DNA of 21,125 nucleotides, from positions 1-21,125 of the IMG/VR virus record IMGVR_UViG_3300001970_000067. One strand, written 5' to 3'. A program made the translations under genes and the position numbers. This DNA is from a virus. Of this stretch, positions 7,424 through 14,632 are shown piece after piece. The notes beneath the pieces were generated by a model. The model ran no database searches. It was not told where the DNA came from and worked only from the letters and a program-made list of their open reading frames with translations. The first letter of the stretch is position 1; every line of letters starts with the position of its first letter.

Positions 7424-8357
7424 GGACTTCCGAGAGGCCCTCGCCGAGCGTCTGACGCAGCTGCCGCACCTGATGCCGGCGGTGACAGACCTGCGTGGCA
7501 TCGTGATCCCGGCCGGCGGTCCGTACAACCGCTGTGCCTATCACTTGGTCTACGCTCTGCGGCAGCTGGGCTGCCGGCTGCCGATCCAAGTCTGGCACCT
7601 GCCGCAGGAGGCCGACATCACCTGGGCGAAGATCTGGCAGGCCGAGGGCGTGGCGGTTGTCAACGCCGGCGAGGTGGCCGAGCGAGAAGGCGTGCCTGTG
7701 CCCGAGGGCGGCTGGCAACTGAAACCGTTTGCCCTGCGGTGGTGCACCTTCGCCAAGGCCCTGCTGCTCGATGCCGACAACTGCCCGGTGCGAAACCCGG
7801 GCTATCTGTTCAGCGACATTTACTACGAAAAGCGGCACGCCATGTTTTGGCCGGATCTGCCGCCGGACCGCACCCGCCGCAACTGGGTGCAGCCGGCTGT
7901 CTGGCGGGAGGTCGGCCTGACGCAGGACTACGAGGCCATGCCCCTGGAGTCGGGCCAGGTGCTCGTCAACCGCCGCCGCTGCATGGCCGAGCTCGACCTG
8001 ACCGTGTTCCTCAACGAGTGGCACGAGCACGTCTACCAGTTCGTCTACGGCGACAAAGACACATTCCTACTTGCGTGGCACTTGCTGGGCAGCAAGTACC
8101 ACCGGCCCAGACTGCCGAGCTACCGCTTTCCCGCCATCTGCCAGCACGATAGCAACGGCTACTTGGTTTTTCAGCACTGCACGCAGGGCAAGGCCGACAT
8201 CGCCGCCGGCACGCCGATCGAGTCGCTGATCAACCGGCGGTTCATCCCTGACGCTGCTACTGCTCTCGAAAAACGCATGAAACAAGTGTTGACCATTCAC
8301 CGGCACCGTGGACAACAGACGGCGGAGGCCACGGATGGCACGCAGGCGACGGCGTAG
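7410..8357 (+). CDS. Mannosyltransferase-like glycosyltransferase
   Basis: A 315-residue protein with a GTG start at 7410 behind AAAGG at 7396-7400, overlapping the previous gene. LLLDADNCPVRNP contains the DxD-like metal and sugar-nucleotide site (DAD near residues 121-123). ESGQVLVNRR and YGDKDTFLLAW follow in the order seen in the MNN1/alpha-mannosyltransferase family (putative GT71 type). It probably transfers a sugar to a phage or host acceptor in the cytoplasm, for instance tail fibre glycosylation or lysogenic conversion of surface glycans. GC-rich codon use resumes here. No membrane segment is seen. The acceptor cannot be inferred. Confidence 0.8.
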   Translation: METGKDFREALAERLTQLPHLMPAVTDLRGIVIPAGGPYNRCAYHLVYALRQLGCRLPIQVWHLPQEADITWAKIWQAEGVAVVNAGEVAEREGVPVPEGGWQLKPFALRWCTFAKALLLDADNCPVRNPGYLFSDIYYEKRHAMFWPDLPPDRTRRNWVQPAVWREVGLTQDYEAMPLESGQVLVNRRRCMAELDLTVFLNEWHEHVYQFVYGDKDTFLLAWHLLGSKYHRPRLPSYRFPAICQHDSNGYLVFQHCTQGKADIAAGTPIESLINRRFIPDAATALEKRMKQVLTIHRHRGQQTAEATDGTQATA

Positions 8358-8607
8358 CACGCTCTACATCGGCGACAAACGGTGGAAGGTACGGCGGGAG
8401 CGGATCAGCACGCACCGAGGCGACTGTGACATCACCCAGCGAGTCATCCGGGCCGACGAGCGACTGCATGGCGAAGAACTGCTCGAGGTGCTGGCCCACG
8501 AGATCATCCACGCGCGGCTGTGGGACATCGACGAACAGGCGGTGCTCGAACTCGGGCAGGCGATCGCACGGGCGGCCGCCAACGAAGGGCTGATCAGGGA
8601 GGACTGA
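8335..8607 (+). CDS. Small HEIIH zinc metallopeptidase-like protein
   Basis: A 90-residue protein. ATG 8335 has GGAGG six bases upstream and is preferred over GTG 8308. It begins with a run of Arg, followed by a beta-rich half and then ELLEVLAHEIIHARLWDIDEQAVLELGQ. The HExxH helix, with acidic residues after it, is the zinc site pattern of minimal metallopeptidases such as SprT-like or ImmA-like proteins. The short length suggests either a minimal protease domain or a non-catalytic metal-binding protein. It overlaps the glycosyltransferase gene by 23 bases and abuts the next gene in a TGATG junction. Confidence 0.7.
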   Translation: MARRRRRSTLYIGDKRWKVRRERISTHRGDCDITQRVIRADERLHGEELLEVLAHEIIHARLWDIDEQAVLELGQAIARAAANEGLIRED

Positions 8608-9599
8608 TGCCAGGCGACGCAATCACCAAAATGGCGGCCGACCTGTGCAGTCGGCACCCGGACCACCCGAGCCGCTCGCTCGCTCGCCGGCTGGTGGAGC
8701 AGACTAACGGGGCGATCACGCTGGAGGCAGCCCGAGGCCGCATCCGTTGGCAGTTTGGCGTTCGTGGCGACCGCCGCACCAAGCCAACGATGAAGCGGGC
8801 AAAACGCAAGCCGGGCGACGGCGTCGAAATGCCAAAGAGTCAAGCCGAGCCGTGGCTGCCGGCCGAGCTCGACGTCACCGGCCTGGTCGGCATCATCAGC
8901 GACGTGCACGTGCCGTATCACAGCGAGCAGGCCCTCGCCGCAGCGGTCGGCCACCTGCAACGCAGCGAGATCGACTACCTGCTGATTAACGGCGATCTCT
9001 GCGACTTCTACTCGATCAGCCGCTGGACGAAAAACCCGGCCGACCGCAACTTCTCGGCCGAGCTCAAGGTCTGCCGGCAGACGCTCGCCTGGCTGCGGGA
9101 CCAGTTCCCAGACATTCCGATCGTGCTGAAATGCGGCAATCATGAGGAGCGGTGGGAGCATTGGCTCTGGCAGCACGCACCCGAGATCAGCGACGAGCCC
9201 GAGATGGGCTATGCCACGTGGCTGCACCTCGACAAGTACGGCATCGAACTGATCAAGGATCAGCGGATCGTCAAGCTCGGCGACTTGGCTGTCTGCCACG
9301 GGCATGAGTTGCCTAAGGGCCTGGCAGCCCCGGTCAACGTCGCCCGTGGTGCCTTCCTGCGGACGCTCTCGACGGTGCTGGTCGGGCACAGTCACCGCAC
9401 CAGCGGCCACGCCGAGACCGATCTTTGGCACGACGAGATCTTCTGCTGGTCGACGGGCTGCCTCTGCGACATGCGGCCCGAGTACGCTCGGGTCAACAAG
9501 TGGAACTGGGGCTTTGCCACGGTCGAGGTGCAGCCCGGCGGCAGCTTCAACGTCGAGAACTACCGCATCAGCAAAAAAGGAGAAATCCGGTCGTCATGA
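8607..9599 (+). CDS. Calcineurin-like metallophosphoesterase with N-terminal helical domain
   Basis: A 330-residue protein starting at ATG 8607 (GGGAGG upstream). All metallophosphoesterase motifs are visible: SDVHVP (D99, H101), NGDLCD (GD at 129-130, D133), GNHEER (177-180), CHGHEL and GHSHR. It should be a two-metal phosphatase, phosphodiesterase or nuclease. Residues 1-60 (AADLCSRHPDHPSRSLARRLVEQTNGAITLEAARGRIRWQFG) look like a small helical, possibly DNA-binding domain. Phage members of this family are usually found among accessory or replication genes, but here it sits in the late region. The substrate is unknown. Confidence 0.85.
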   Translation: MPGDAITKMAADLCSRHPDHPSRSLARRLVEQTNGAITLEAARGRIRWQFGVRGDRRTKPTMKRAKRKPGDGVEMPKSQAEPWLPAELDVTGLVGIISDVHVPYHSEQALAAAVGHLQRSEIDYLLINGDLCDFYSISRWTKNPADRNFSAELKVCRQTLAWLRDQFPDIPIVLKCGNHEERWEHWLWQHAPEISDEPEMGYATWLHLDKYGIELIKDQRIVKLGDLAVCHGHELPKGLAAPVNVARGAFLRTLSTVLVGHSHRTSGHAETDLWHDEIFCWSTGCLCDMRPEYARVNKWNWGFATVEVQPGGSFNVENYRISKKGEIRSS

Positions 9600-9817
9600 G
9601 AGCCATTCTGCAATTCGATTTGCCCGAAGAGGCCAACGAGCACAAGCGTGCCGTGCAGGCTGCGGACGTGCTGACGGTTGTCTACGACTTGGACCGCTGG
9701 CTGCGAAATGAAATCAAGTACGCCGAAAGGCCGGAAATTGAGGAGCGTGCCCTGCAACGCTGCCGAGACAAACTGTGGGATCTGATTGACGATACCGGTG
9801 TAGATATTGACCTTTGA
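9596..9817 (+). CDS. Short helical protein of unknown function
   Basis: A 73-residue acidic, helical protein (MRAILQFDLPEEANEHKRAVQAAD...). It starts at ATG 9596 within the stop of the phosphoesterase gene, with AAAGGAGA at about 9576. The segment VYDLDRWLRNEIKYAER is typical of small phage proteins often found near nucleotide or DNA metabolism genes; I recall similar sequences in many siphophages but not a function. It has no membrane segment and is cytoplasmic by prediction. Confidence 0.7.
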   Translation: MRAILQFDLPEEANEHKRAVQAADVLTVVYDLDRWLRNEIKYAERPEIEERALQRCRDKLWDLIDDTGVDIDL

Positions 9818-9831
9818 ATTTTGGAGAGCGA

Positions 9832-10311
9832 ATGAGCACGACGGCAGAACTTCAGGCGGCGAATGAACAACTACGATCGGCAGTCGAGGGCCGGCATGTG
9901 CAGGCAGCCGAGGCGGCCTGCTGCGAAGAGACGACGATTCCGCCCGACTGGATTCTGCGTGGCGAGCAAGAGCTCAAGCAGCGTGAGCTGCCGCCGGTCT
10001 ATCTGATTGGCGACAGCCTGCTGAAGGACGAGACCTCGCCGGCCGAGCAGCTGCTCGACAAGGCTATGCAGACAGTGGCCCAGCGGCGACAGACTTACGG
10101 GCCTCCGACCGAGCACTTTCGCAAAACGGTAGGCATGATCAACGCCGCCTTTTCTGAGGTGCTCAAGCGGCCGCTGACCGAAGGCGACTGGGCCATCATC
10201 ATGATGCTTGACAAGATCGCCCGAGACCAAGGGCCGACGCCGACCGACGACACGCCGATCGACATGGCCGGCTACGCCGCCTGCCTCGCCGAGTGCCGCC
10301 ACACCGCCTAA
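9832..10311 (+). CDS. DUF6378-like phage protein
   Basis: A 159-residue protein. ATG 9832 with GGAG at 9823-9826 is preferred over the in-frame TTG at 9814. Residues about 72-155 carry the pattern YGPPTEHFRKTV...LTEGDWAIIMMLDKIARDQG...DDTPIDMAGYAACLAEC, which matches the domain I know as DUF6378, common in phage proteins and resembling nucleotide-binding folds (inference). The first 70 residues are variable and contain CC. It may take part in nucleotide metabolism or DNA modification; no activity can be assigned from the sequence. Confidence 0.75.
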   Translation: MSTTAELQAANEQLRSAVEGRHVQAAEAACCEETTIPPDWILRGEQELKQRELPPVYLIGDSLLKDETSPAEQLLDKAMQTVAQRRQTYGPPTEHFRKTVGMINAAFSEVLKRPLTEGDWAIIMMLDKIARDQGPTPTDDTPIDMAGYAACLAECRHTA

Positions 10312-10344
10312 CGGGTGTGGTAGCAGCCCTGCGAAATTTGCAGT

Positions 10345-10872
10345 ATGGCAGAAACAGTCACCGATATCGTCACCGGGCAGTGGTCGAGCTCGCTGGCGTT
10401 CGTTCGCACCGACACGCAGCAGATCGGCACAGTCCGTAACTCGGCGTCGAGCTCGTCTACGTACACGTTCTCGGACGGCAGCGGCACCGGGCAGGCCGAC
10501 CTAGCATTTGGTGACACCCGCACGATCGCCGCCAACACGGTCGAGGAGATCGACCTACTCAACCTCGACCGCTCGCACCTGGGAGTCACCGTGCCGATGG
10601 TGTTTCGGCAGTTGGTGGCCGTGCGGATCGTCAACAAAGAGACGGCCGCCGGCAAAAAGCTGCTCGTCGGTGTCGATCCCGGCTCGCCAACCACGTCTTA
10701 CGCCTTCGAGGTCGGGCCGGGCATGGAAGTGGCGTCCGCCAACACGACCGACGGCTGGGTTGTCACGAACACCAACAGCACGCTGCGGCTGGCCAACCCG
10801 AACAACACCGAGCTCGAGTACGAGATCTTCCTGCTGGGCAACAGCACGGCGGTGGGAGGTAGCGGACTATGA
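10345..10872 (+). CDS. Beta-rich probable virion surface protein, copy A
   Basis: A 175-residue protein, Ser/Thr/Gly/Val-rich and low in Lys, with no membrane segment. The arrangement (FGDTRTIAANTVEEIDLLNL, then VRIVNKETAAGKKLLVGV, FEVGPGMEVASANTTDGWVVTNTNSTLRLANPNN, EYEIFLLGN) matches a common type of small phage structural protein with a jelly-roll-like order of strands. The next gene has the same arrangement, so the two are probably related. It lacks a good ribosome binding site; a near-palindromic CTGCGAAATTTGCAG just precedes the ATG. Likely a decoration or tail-surface protein. Confidence 0.7.
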   Translation: MAETVTDIVTGQWSSSLAFVRTDTQQIGTVRNSASSSSTYTFSDGSGTGQADLAFGDTRTIAANTVEEIDLLNLDRSHLGVTVPMVFRQLVAVRIVNKETAAGKKLLVGVDPGSPTTSYAFEVGPGMEVASANTTDGWVVTNTNSTLRLANPNNTELEYEIFLLGNSTAVGGSGL

Positions 10873-11372
10873 GCCTGTCGTTTTCTGTCACCGGCCTCGT
10901 GAGTTTTGCCCCGGCGTGGACCGACACCGACGAAGCCAATTTTGTCAACGTGCTCGACAGCTCCTCGGTGTCGATCCAGACAGCGTTGACCAACGGCACC
11001 GGCGACGACCAGGCCAACGGCTACTGGCGGGACGTGGTGACGATTGCCGCCTCCGGCACCTACTCGGCCGACCTGAAAGCCCTGCCTCGGCAGGTGATGG
11101 GCGGGACCGCCGACACTGACTTCGCCAAGGTCAAACTGCTGGCCGTCCGCAACCTGAGCGACTCGGCGACGCTGGACGTGGGCGACACGATCAGCGACCG
11201 ATGGACTGCCCTCTCCGCCTCGCCAATCACGGTCGGCCCGGATGCCGTGCTGTACGTCGTCCACCCGAATGCCGGCTACACGGTCGGCGCCAGCGACAAG
11301 GTGCTGGCCATTACCAACAACGGCGGCAGCGCTGCTGACGTCGAAATTTACGTTGTAGGAGTCCTGGCATGA
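10869..11372 (+). CDS. Beta-rich probable virion surface protein, copy B
   Basis: A 167-residue protein whose ATG overlaps the stop of copy A (ATGA). Blocks VVTIAASGTYSADLKALP, VKLLAVRNLSDSATLDVG, ITVGPDAVLYVVHPNAGYTV and KVLAITNNGGSAADVEIYVVG parallel those of copy A in order and spacing. This indicates an old duplication or two subunits of a hetero-oligomer. Such proteins typically decorate capsids or tails. There is no signal peptide. Assignment is by family resemblance and tandem position only. Confidence 0.72.
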   Translation: MSLSFSVTGLVSFAPAWTDTDEANFVNVLDSSSVSIQTALTNGTGDDQANGYWRDVVTIAASGTYSADLKALPRQVMGGTADTDFAKVKLLAVRNLSDSATLDVGDTISDRWTALSASPITVGPDAVLYVVHPNAGYTVGASDKVLAITNNGGSAADVEIYVVGVLA

Positions 11373-11740
11373 TCAGTAGCAAGCCGCTCGCCCGAGCACA
11401 GGATCTGCTCGACATCCGAGACAAGATCAAAGCGTTTGTTGTCACCGCCAAAGGCTTGGCCGCTGACGGCCTGACCGTCAGCGAGTTTGCCGAGCTCGCC
11501 GTCGCTCTGCTGCGGGTGTGCATTGAGACGCTCGACAGCATCCCAACCGAGGGTGCCGAGAAGAAGACCTGGACGGTCGAGGCCATCGGCATGCTCTACG
11601 ACGAGCTCGCCGACAAGATCGTGCCCGTCTGGGCGTGGCCCTTCTGGATGGCCGTGCGGGCACCCGTTCGCCAGCTGGTGCTGCTCGCTGCCGCCGGCGC
11701 CATTGAACAACTGTTACCACTCGTGAGGCTTGCAAAATGA
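11369..11740 (+). CDS. Small protein with C-terminal hydrophobic helix, holin candidate
   Basis: A 123-residue helical protein, translationally coupled to its neighbours by ATGA overlaps on both sides. The N-terminal two thirds are amphipathic helices. Residues about 86-115 (IVPVWAWPFWMAVRAPVRQLVLLAAAGAIEQLL) are hydrophobic and could insert in the membrane. As first gene of a run of small membrane or exported proteins before a peptidase, it may be a holin or holin partner. One weak membrane segment makes that assignment tentative. Confidence 0.6.
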   Translation: MISSKPLARAQDLLDIRDKIKAFVVTAKGLAADGLTVSEFAELAVALLRVCIETLDSIPTEGAEKKTWTVEAIGMLYDELADKIVPVWAWPFWMAVRAPVRQLVLLAAAGAIEQLLPLVRLAK

Positions 11741-12009
11741 CCTACCTGTTGATGCTGGCTGCCGCTGCCGGCGTGCTGCTGTGGCCCAGCCAGAAGAAGG
11801 CCAAAAAGATTCTGGACGACATCAAGCTGCCGGAAGACCTGGCCGAGCCCAAGCCAATGGGACCGCCACCGCCGCCGACCTACCAGACGGCCATGCAGCA
11901 CCTGTCGGCTGTGCGGCAGCGGCTGGTACACACCGGCGAGCTCAACGCCGACGTTCGCTCGGCGTTCGAGGTGCTGACGCTCGAACTGCTCAACGGGAGC
12001 GACCGATGA
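11737..12009 (+). CDS. Small single-span membrane protein with proline linker
   Basis: A 90-residue protein. Residues 1-17 are a membrane helix (MTYLLMLAAAAGVLLWP), followed by a basic stretch (SQKKAKK), a linker with PPPPP, and a helical C-terminus. A short hydrophobic anchor plus proline-rich linker and helix resembles spanin or antiholin-like accessory lysis proteins, but no family is recognised. It starts within the stop of the preceding gene and ends within the start of the next. Confidence 0.6.
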   Translation: MTYLLMLAAAAGVLLWPSQKKAKKILDDIKLPEDLAEPKPMGPPPPPTYQTAMQHLSAVRQRLVHTGELNADVRSAFEVLTLELLNGSDR

Positions 12010-12455
12010 CCCGCTATTTTCTTGCCGCCCTGCTTGCTGCAATCGCCCTGTTGGCCATGACAGTGGACGGCAAGCCCGGGCCGAAGCCGCCGCCAGATCC
12101 CGAGGGCCGGCTGCAGCTGCGTGGCCTGTTCGTCGGGCCGACGGCCGGCGACGACGCCATCACGATCGCCTGCCTCTGTGCCGAGCTCGCCGACGTGATT
12201 GCCTGGGACGGCAAGCTCGACAAGCCCCGCCTCGCCACCGGCGTAGCGTTTGACGATCTGCGGATCGCCGCCCGGGAGTCTCGCATGCGAGGCGTCAGCA
12301 TCGGCGAGCGGCAGCCGCACGTCCGTGATGCCATCCACGAGTTCTTGGACGAGCAGGTCGGCGTGAGCGGTGGCCCGGTGAGCGACGAGGATCGCAAGGC
12401 CTGGGTGGCCGCCTACCGTGAGATTGCGAGGGCCGCGAATGCAGCGACTCGGTGA
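12006..12455 (+). CDS. Exported or membrane-anchored protein of the lysis-like cassette
   Basis: A 149-residue protein. The first 17 residues (MTRYFLAALLAAIALLA) form a signal peptide or anchor, followed by a Pro-rich stretch and a helical domain (GDDAITIACLCAELADVIAWDG...). The chosen ATG 12006 overlaps the previous stop. No catalytic motif is recognised. It should act outside the cytoplasmic membrane, next to the peptidase encoded by the following overlapping gene, so it could be a partner or inhibitor of that enzyme (inference from position). Confidence 0.6.
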   Translation: MTRYFLAALLAAIALLAMTVDGKPGPKPPPDPEGRLQLRGLFVGPTAGDDAITIACLCAELADVIAWDGKLDKPRLATGVAFDDLRIAARESRMRGVSIGERQPHVRDAIHEFLDEQVGVSGGPVSDEDRKAWVAAYREIARAANAATR

Positions 12456-13470
12456 TTATTGGCGGCTGTTTGTCGCCGGCCTGCTGCTTGCCCTTGGCAC
12501 CTACATGGCCATGCAGCGGCCGGCCAAAGACGAGAACTACGGATACACGCCTGATCCGGCCGGCGTCGAGGAGTTCCTCGCCGAGCTCGACCAGCCGCTG
12601 TTTGCCCAAGCCGGTGCCGAGGCGATCCGTGAGGCCCGCGGTGTCGATACGTTTCTGTACCGGCAACTCTACAAAGCCCACCTGGAGCGGTACGGCACGC
12701 CGTGGGTGGTCGGCCGGCAGGGGATCGGCGACTGCGTTAGCTGGGGCTGGATGCACGGCGTCTACATCTCGCAGGCGATCGACTGGGATCTGGGCCGGCT
12801 GCCCGAGCCGCCAGTCGAGCCGGCCACCGAGAGCATCTACGGCGGCAGCCGGGTCGAGGCCCGAGGCAAACGAGAGGGAACCGGCGGCTACTCCGACGGC
12901 AGTTACGGTGCCGCTGCCGCCAAGTGGTGCCGGGACTGGGGCATCATCTACCGTGAGGGCGAGCTCGAGCAGTATTCAAGCAAGCGAGCCAAGGCGTGGG
13001 GCAACTGGGGCAACGGCGGCAAGGGCGACGAGGGCAAGCTCGACCGGGTGGCCAAACAGCACCCGGCCAAACATGTGGCCCTCGTCCGCAGCTGGGACGA
13101 GGCGGCCGCCGCAATCGAGTCGGGCTACCCGGTCGTCGTCTGCAGTATGCAGGGCTTTACCAGCCGGCGAGACGACCAGGGATTCTGCCAAGCCTCAGGC
13201 CGCTGGGCACATTGCATGTGCTTTATTGCGGTGCGGTACGACCGCCCGGGCCTGCTCTGCCTGAACAGCTGGGGACCAACCGCCAGCGGCGGCCCGAAGT
13301 GGCCGGCCGACATGCCAGACGGCTCGTTTTGGGTCGAAAAGGCCACTGCCGACCGCATGCTTTCTGCCGGCGACAGCTTTGCCGTCGGCTCGATCTCTGG
13401 TTTTGAGTTCCGAGACCTTCACCACGGTGGCTGGCTCATGCCAGCACCGGAAACAATTTCTGGAAAATGA
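12439..13470 (+). CDS. Membrane-anchored papain-like cysteine peptidase
   Basis: A 343-residue protein. ATG 12439 follows GAGGG and is preferred over GTG 12418. Residues 9-25 are a hydrophobic N-terminal segment, so the enzyme is exported or anchored. RQGIGDCVSWGW gives the oxyanion Gln94 and catalytic Cys99; RWAHCMCFIAV gives His258; LCLNSWGP gives Asn276. The order and spacing fit the papain (C1) fold. It is central in a cassette of small membrane proteins where an endolysin would be expected. I infer a role in breaking a protein or peptide layer of the envelope, or in virion protein maturation. No known endolysin domain is present. Confidence 0.82.
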   Translation: MQRLGDYWRLFVAGLLLALGTYMAMQRPAKDENYGYTPDPAGVEEFLAELDQPLFAQAGAEAIREARGVDTFLYRQLYKAHLERYGTPWVVGRQGIGDCVSWGWMHGVYISQAIDWDLGRLPEPPVEPATESIYGGSRVEARGKREGTGGYSDGSYGAAAAKWCRDWGIIYREGELEQYSSKRAKAWGNWGNGGKGDEGKLDRVAKQHPAKHVALVRSWDEAAAAIESGYPVVVCSMQGFTSRRDDQGFCQASGRWAHCMCFIAVRYDRPGLLCLNSWGPTASGGPKWPADMPDGSFWVEKATADRMLSAGDSFAVGSISGFEFRDLHHGGWLMPAPETISGK

Positions 13471-13730
13471 AACGCACCACCATCGCCGCAGTCATCATCG
13501 CCCTGGCGGCCGGGCTCTACCTGAACTCAGGCGGCCAGCCTGACCCGTTTGTGCCAACGCCGCCCAAGCCCGACCGGCCTGTCGTGTCGTGGATCGCGAA
13601 GATTGCGAAGACGTTGCTTTGGCTGGCTCTGCTGGGCGAGCCGACCGACGATCAGGAAAGCGTGCAGGTAGTCAACGCCCGCTGTGACGAAAACGGCCAA
13701 CCGCTGCTCGATCACGGCCGCGGCTGGTGA
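13467..13730 (+). CDS. Small exported or membrane protein
   Basis: An 87-residue protein overlapping the peptidase stop (ATGA). Residues 5-18 form a signal-like hydrophobic segment (TIAAVIIALAAGLYLN). It is followed by a Pro-rich stretch and a second hydrophobic segment, IAKIAKTLLWLALLGEP, so it may span the membrane twice or be a short exported peptide with an amphipathic helix. A short acidic to neutral C-terminus ends it. Holin-like topology is possible; no family is recognised. Confidence 0.55.
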   Translation: MKRTTIAAVIIALAAGLYLNSGGQPDPFVPTPPKPDRPVVSWIAKIAKTLLWLALLGEPTDDQESVQVVNARCDENGQPLLDHGRGW

Positions 13731-13745
13731 GGAGGAACAAACGCC

Positions 13746-14126
13746 ATGTGGCACAGACTGCTCGCTCTGCTCGCAAGCCTCGCCGCCGACCCGGCAGCCC
13801 TGGACCGAGAACCGCCACGGGCCGCAGCCGCCGTGGCCGTGGCCTACGCCGCTCAGGCAAAGACCGCACCGACGCCAGCACCGCAACCAGATCCACCACA
13901 GGAGTGCTGCAAGGCGTGCAACGGGACGGGCAAGATCGTCCACCCGGACGGCCATGTGACCGACTGTCCCTGTCCACCGACGTGCGAGTGCCAGAAAAAA
14001 AAGGCGGCAGTTTCCGTCTTAAAGTCTTCGGCGGCGCCGGCAGCAAAGGCCGCCGACCGACTGGTGCAGCCGGGCGGGACAGCCGTCTGCCCTGATGGCA
14101 AATGCAACGTTCGGCGGGTGAGGTAG
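13746..14126 (+). CDS. Exported Cys-rich protein with DnaJ-type zinc-finger motif
   Basis: A 126-residue protein with a strong ribosome binding site (GAGGAGG, about 13730). An N-terminal hydrophobic segment (LLALLASLAADP) and an Ala-rich stretch point to export. Residues about 57-80 (CCKACNGTGKIVHPDGHVTDCPCPPTCEC) carry a CxxCxGxG-type motif like the DnaJ zinc finger, with more paired Cys. A Lys-rich and Ala-rich linker and a short Cys-containing tail follow. A zinc finger in an exported protein is unusual; it could bind metal or form disulfides. Its TAG stop begins a long inverted repeat that reaches into the next gene. Confidence 0.6.
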   Translation: MWHRLLALLASLAADPAALDREPPRAAAAVAVAYAAQAKTAPTPAPQPDPPQECCKACNGTGKIVHPDGHVTDCPCPPTCECQKKKAAVSVLKSSAAPAAKAADRLVQPGGTAVCPDGKCNVRRVR

Positions 14127-14192
14127 AGGCGTCGCCCTCGCCGTGTTCGTCCCTTTGAAACTGCGGAGTTCACCTTGGGCGACGCCTCCACC
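14122..14192 (+). promoter_or_regulatory. Long inverted repeat enclosing a start region
   Basis: GGTAGAGGCGTCGCCC (14122-14137) pairs with GGGCGACGCCTCCACC (14177-14192), 15 of 16 positions complementary, with a 39-base loop. The left arm contains the stop codon of the upstream gene. The loop contains the GGAG-like ribosome binding site (about 14164) and the first two bases of the TTG start at 14175. The fold would place the initiation region in a loop closed by a strong stem, so it may control translation or act as an mRNA processing or attenuation site. No T-run follows, so it is not a simple terminator. Confidence 0.55.
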
Positions 14193-14564
14193 ACACCTGA
14201 CCTCGACCAGCTGCGGGCCATGCTGCGGGAGAACGTCGGCGAAAAGGCCGAGGGCATGCCCGAAGCTGCCAACGCCATTATCGACACGATTCTGACCTGG
14301 TGGCCCAACGCTGCGATGACGCAGCTGGCCAAGCGGGCCGACGACCTGGCGGCTCATGACAGCATCAACGCTCTGGACGTGCTGAAGGCCAAGGTGCGGG
14401 AGGATTTGGAGTACCACTGGGGCACGCACAGAAACGTCAGCCTAGCCGTCGATCTGCTGGCCGAAGATCTGGCGATGAGCCTGCTGGAGTATTGGTGGGA
14501 GGACGTCAAGAACCGCAACGCCGTGCGGGCCTGCATTGCCGAGCTCAAGGCGAGGCGGCGGTGA
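14175..14564 (+). CDS. Helical acidic protein of unknown function
   Basis: A 129-residue, mostly helical protein with many Asp, Glu, Leu and Ala residues and no membrane segment (DLDQLRAMLRENVGEKAEGMPEAANAIIDTILTWWPNAAMTQLAKRADD...). The TTG start at 14175 is the only candidate in frame near a Shine-Dalgarno-like sequence (CGGAG). It is the last sizeable gene of the rightward late block. Start context and codon use support a real gene, but the function is unknown; the inverted repeat around its start suggests controlled expression. Confidence 0.6.
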   Translation: MGDASTTPDLDQLRAMLRENVGEKAEGMPEAANAIIDTILTWWPNAAMTQLAKRADDLAAHDSINALDVLKAKVREDLEYHWGTHRNVSLAVDLLAEDLAMSLLEYWWEDVKNRNAVRACIAELKARRR

Positions 14565-14626
14565 CAAAAACTATCGACAAGCTGGGGCGATTTCTGGAAA
14601 AGGTGGACGCTGCGATCATGTCGTGA
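14561..14626 (+). CDS. Possible coupled 21-codon micro-ORF
   Basis: GTG at 14561 overlaps the previous stop (GTGA) and opens a 21-codon frame, MTKTIDKLGRFLEKVDAAIM plus a final Ser. It would form an amphipathic helix. The same GTGA/ATGA overlap links most real genes in this operon, which is the main support. It ends seven bases before the 3' end of the oppositely transcribed membrane gene. It could equally be chance. Confidence 0.25.
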   Translation: MTKTIDKLGRFLEKVDAAIMS

Positions 14627-14632
14627 GCCTTG

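Noticed and set aside
8866-14550. Many GAGCTC hexamers, especially GCCGAGCTC
   Set aside because: They fall in frame as Ala-Glu-Leu codons, and GAGCTG also occurs, so codon bias explains them without a special site.
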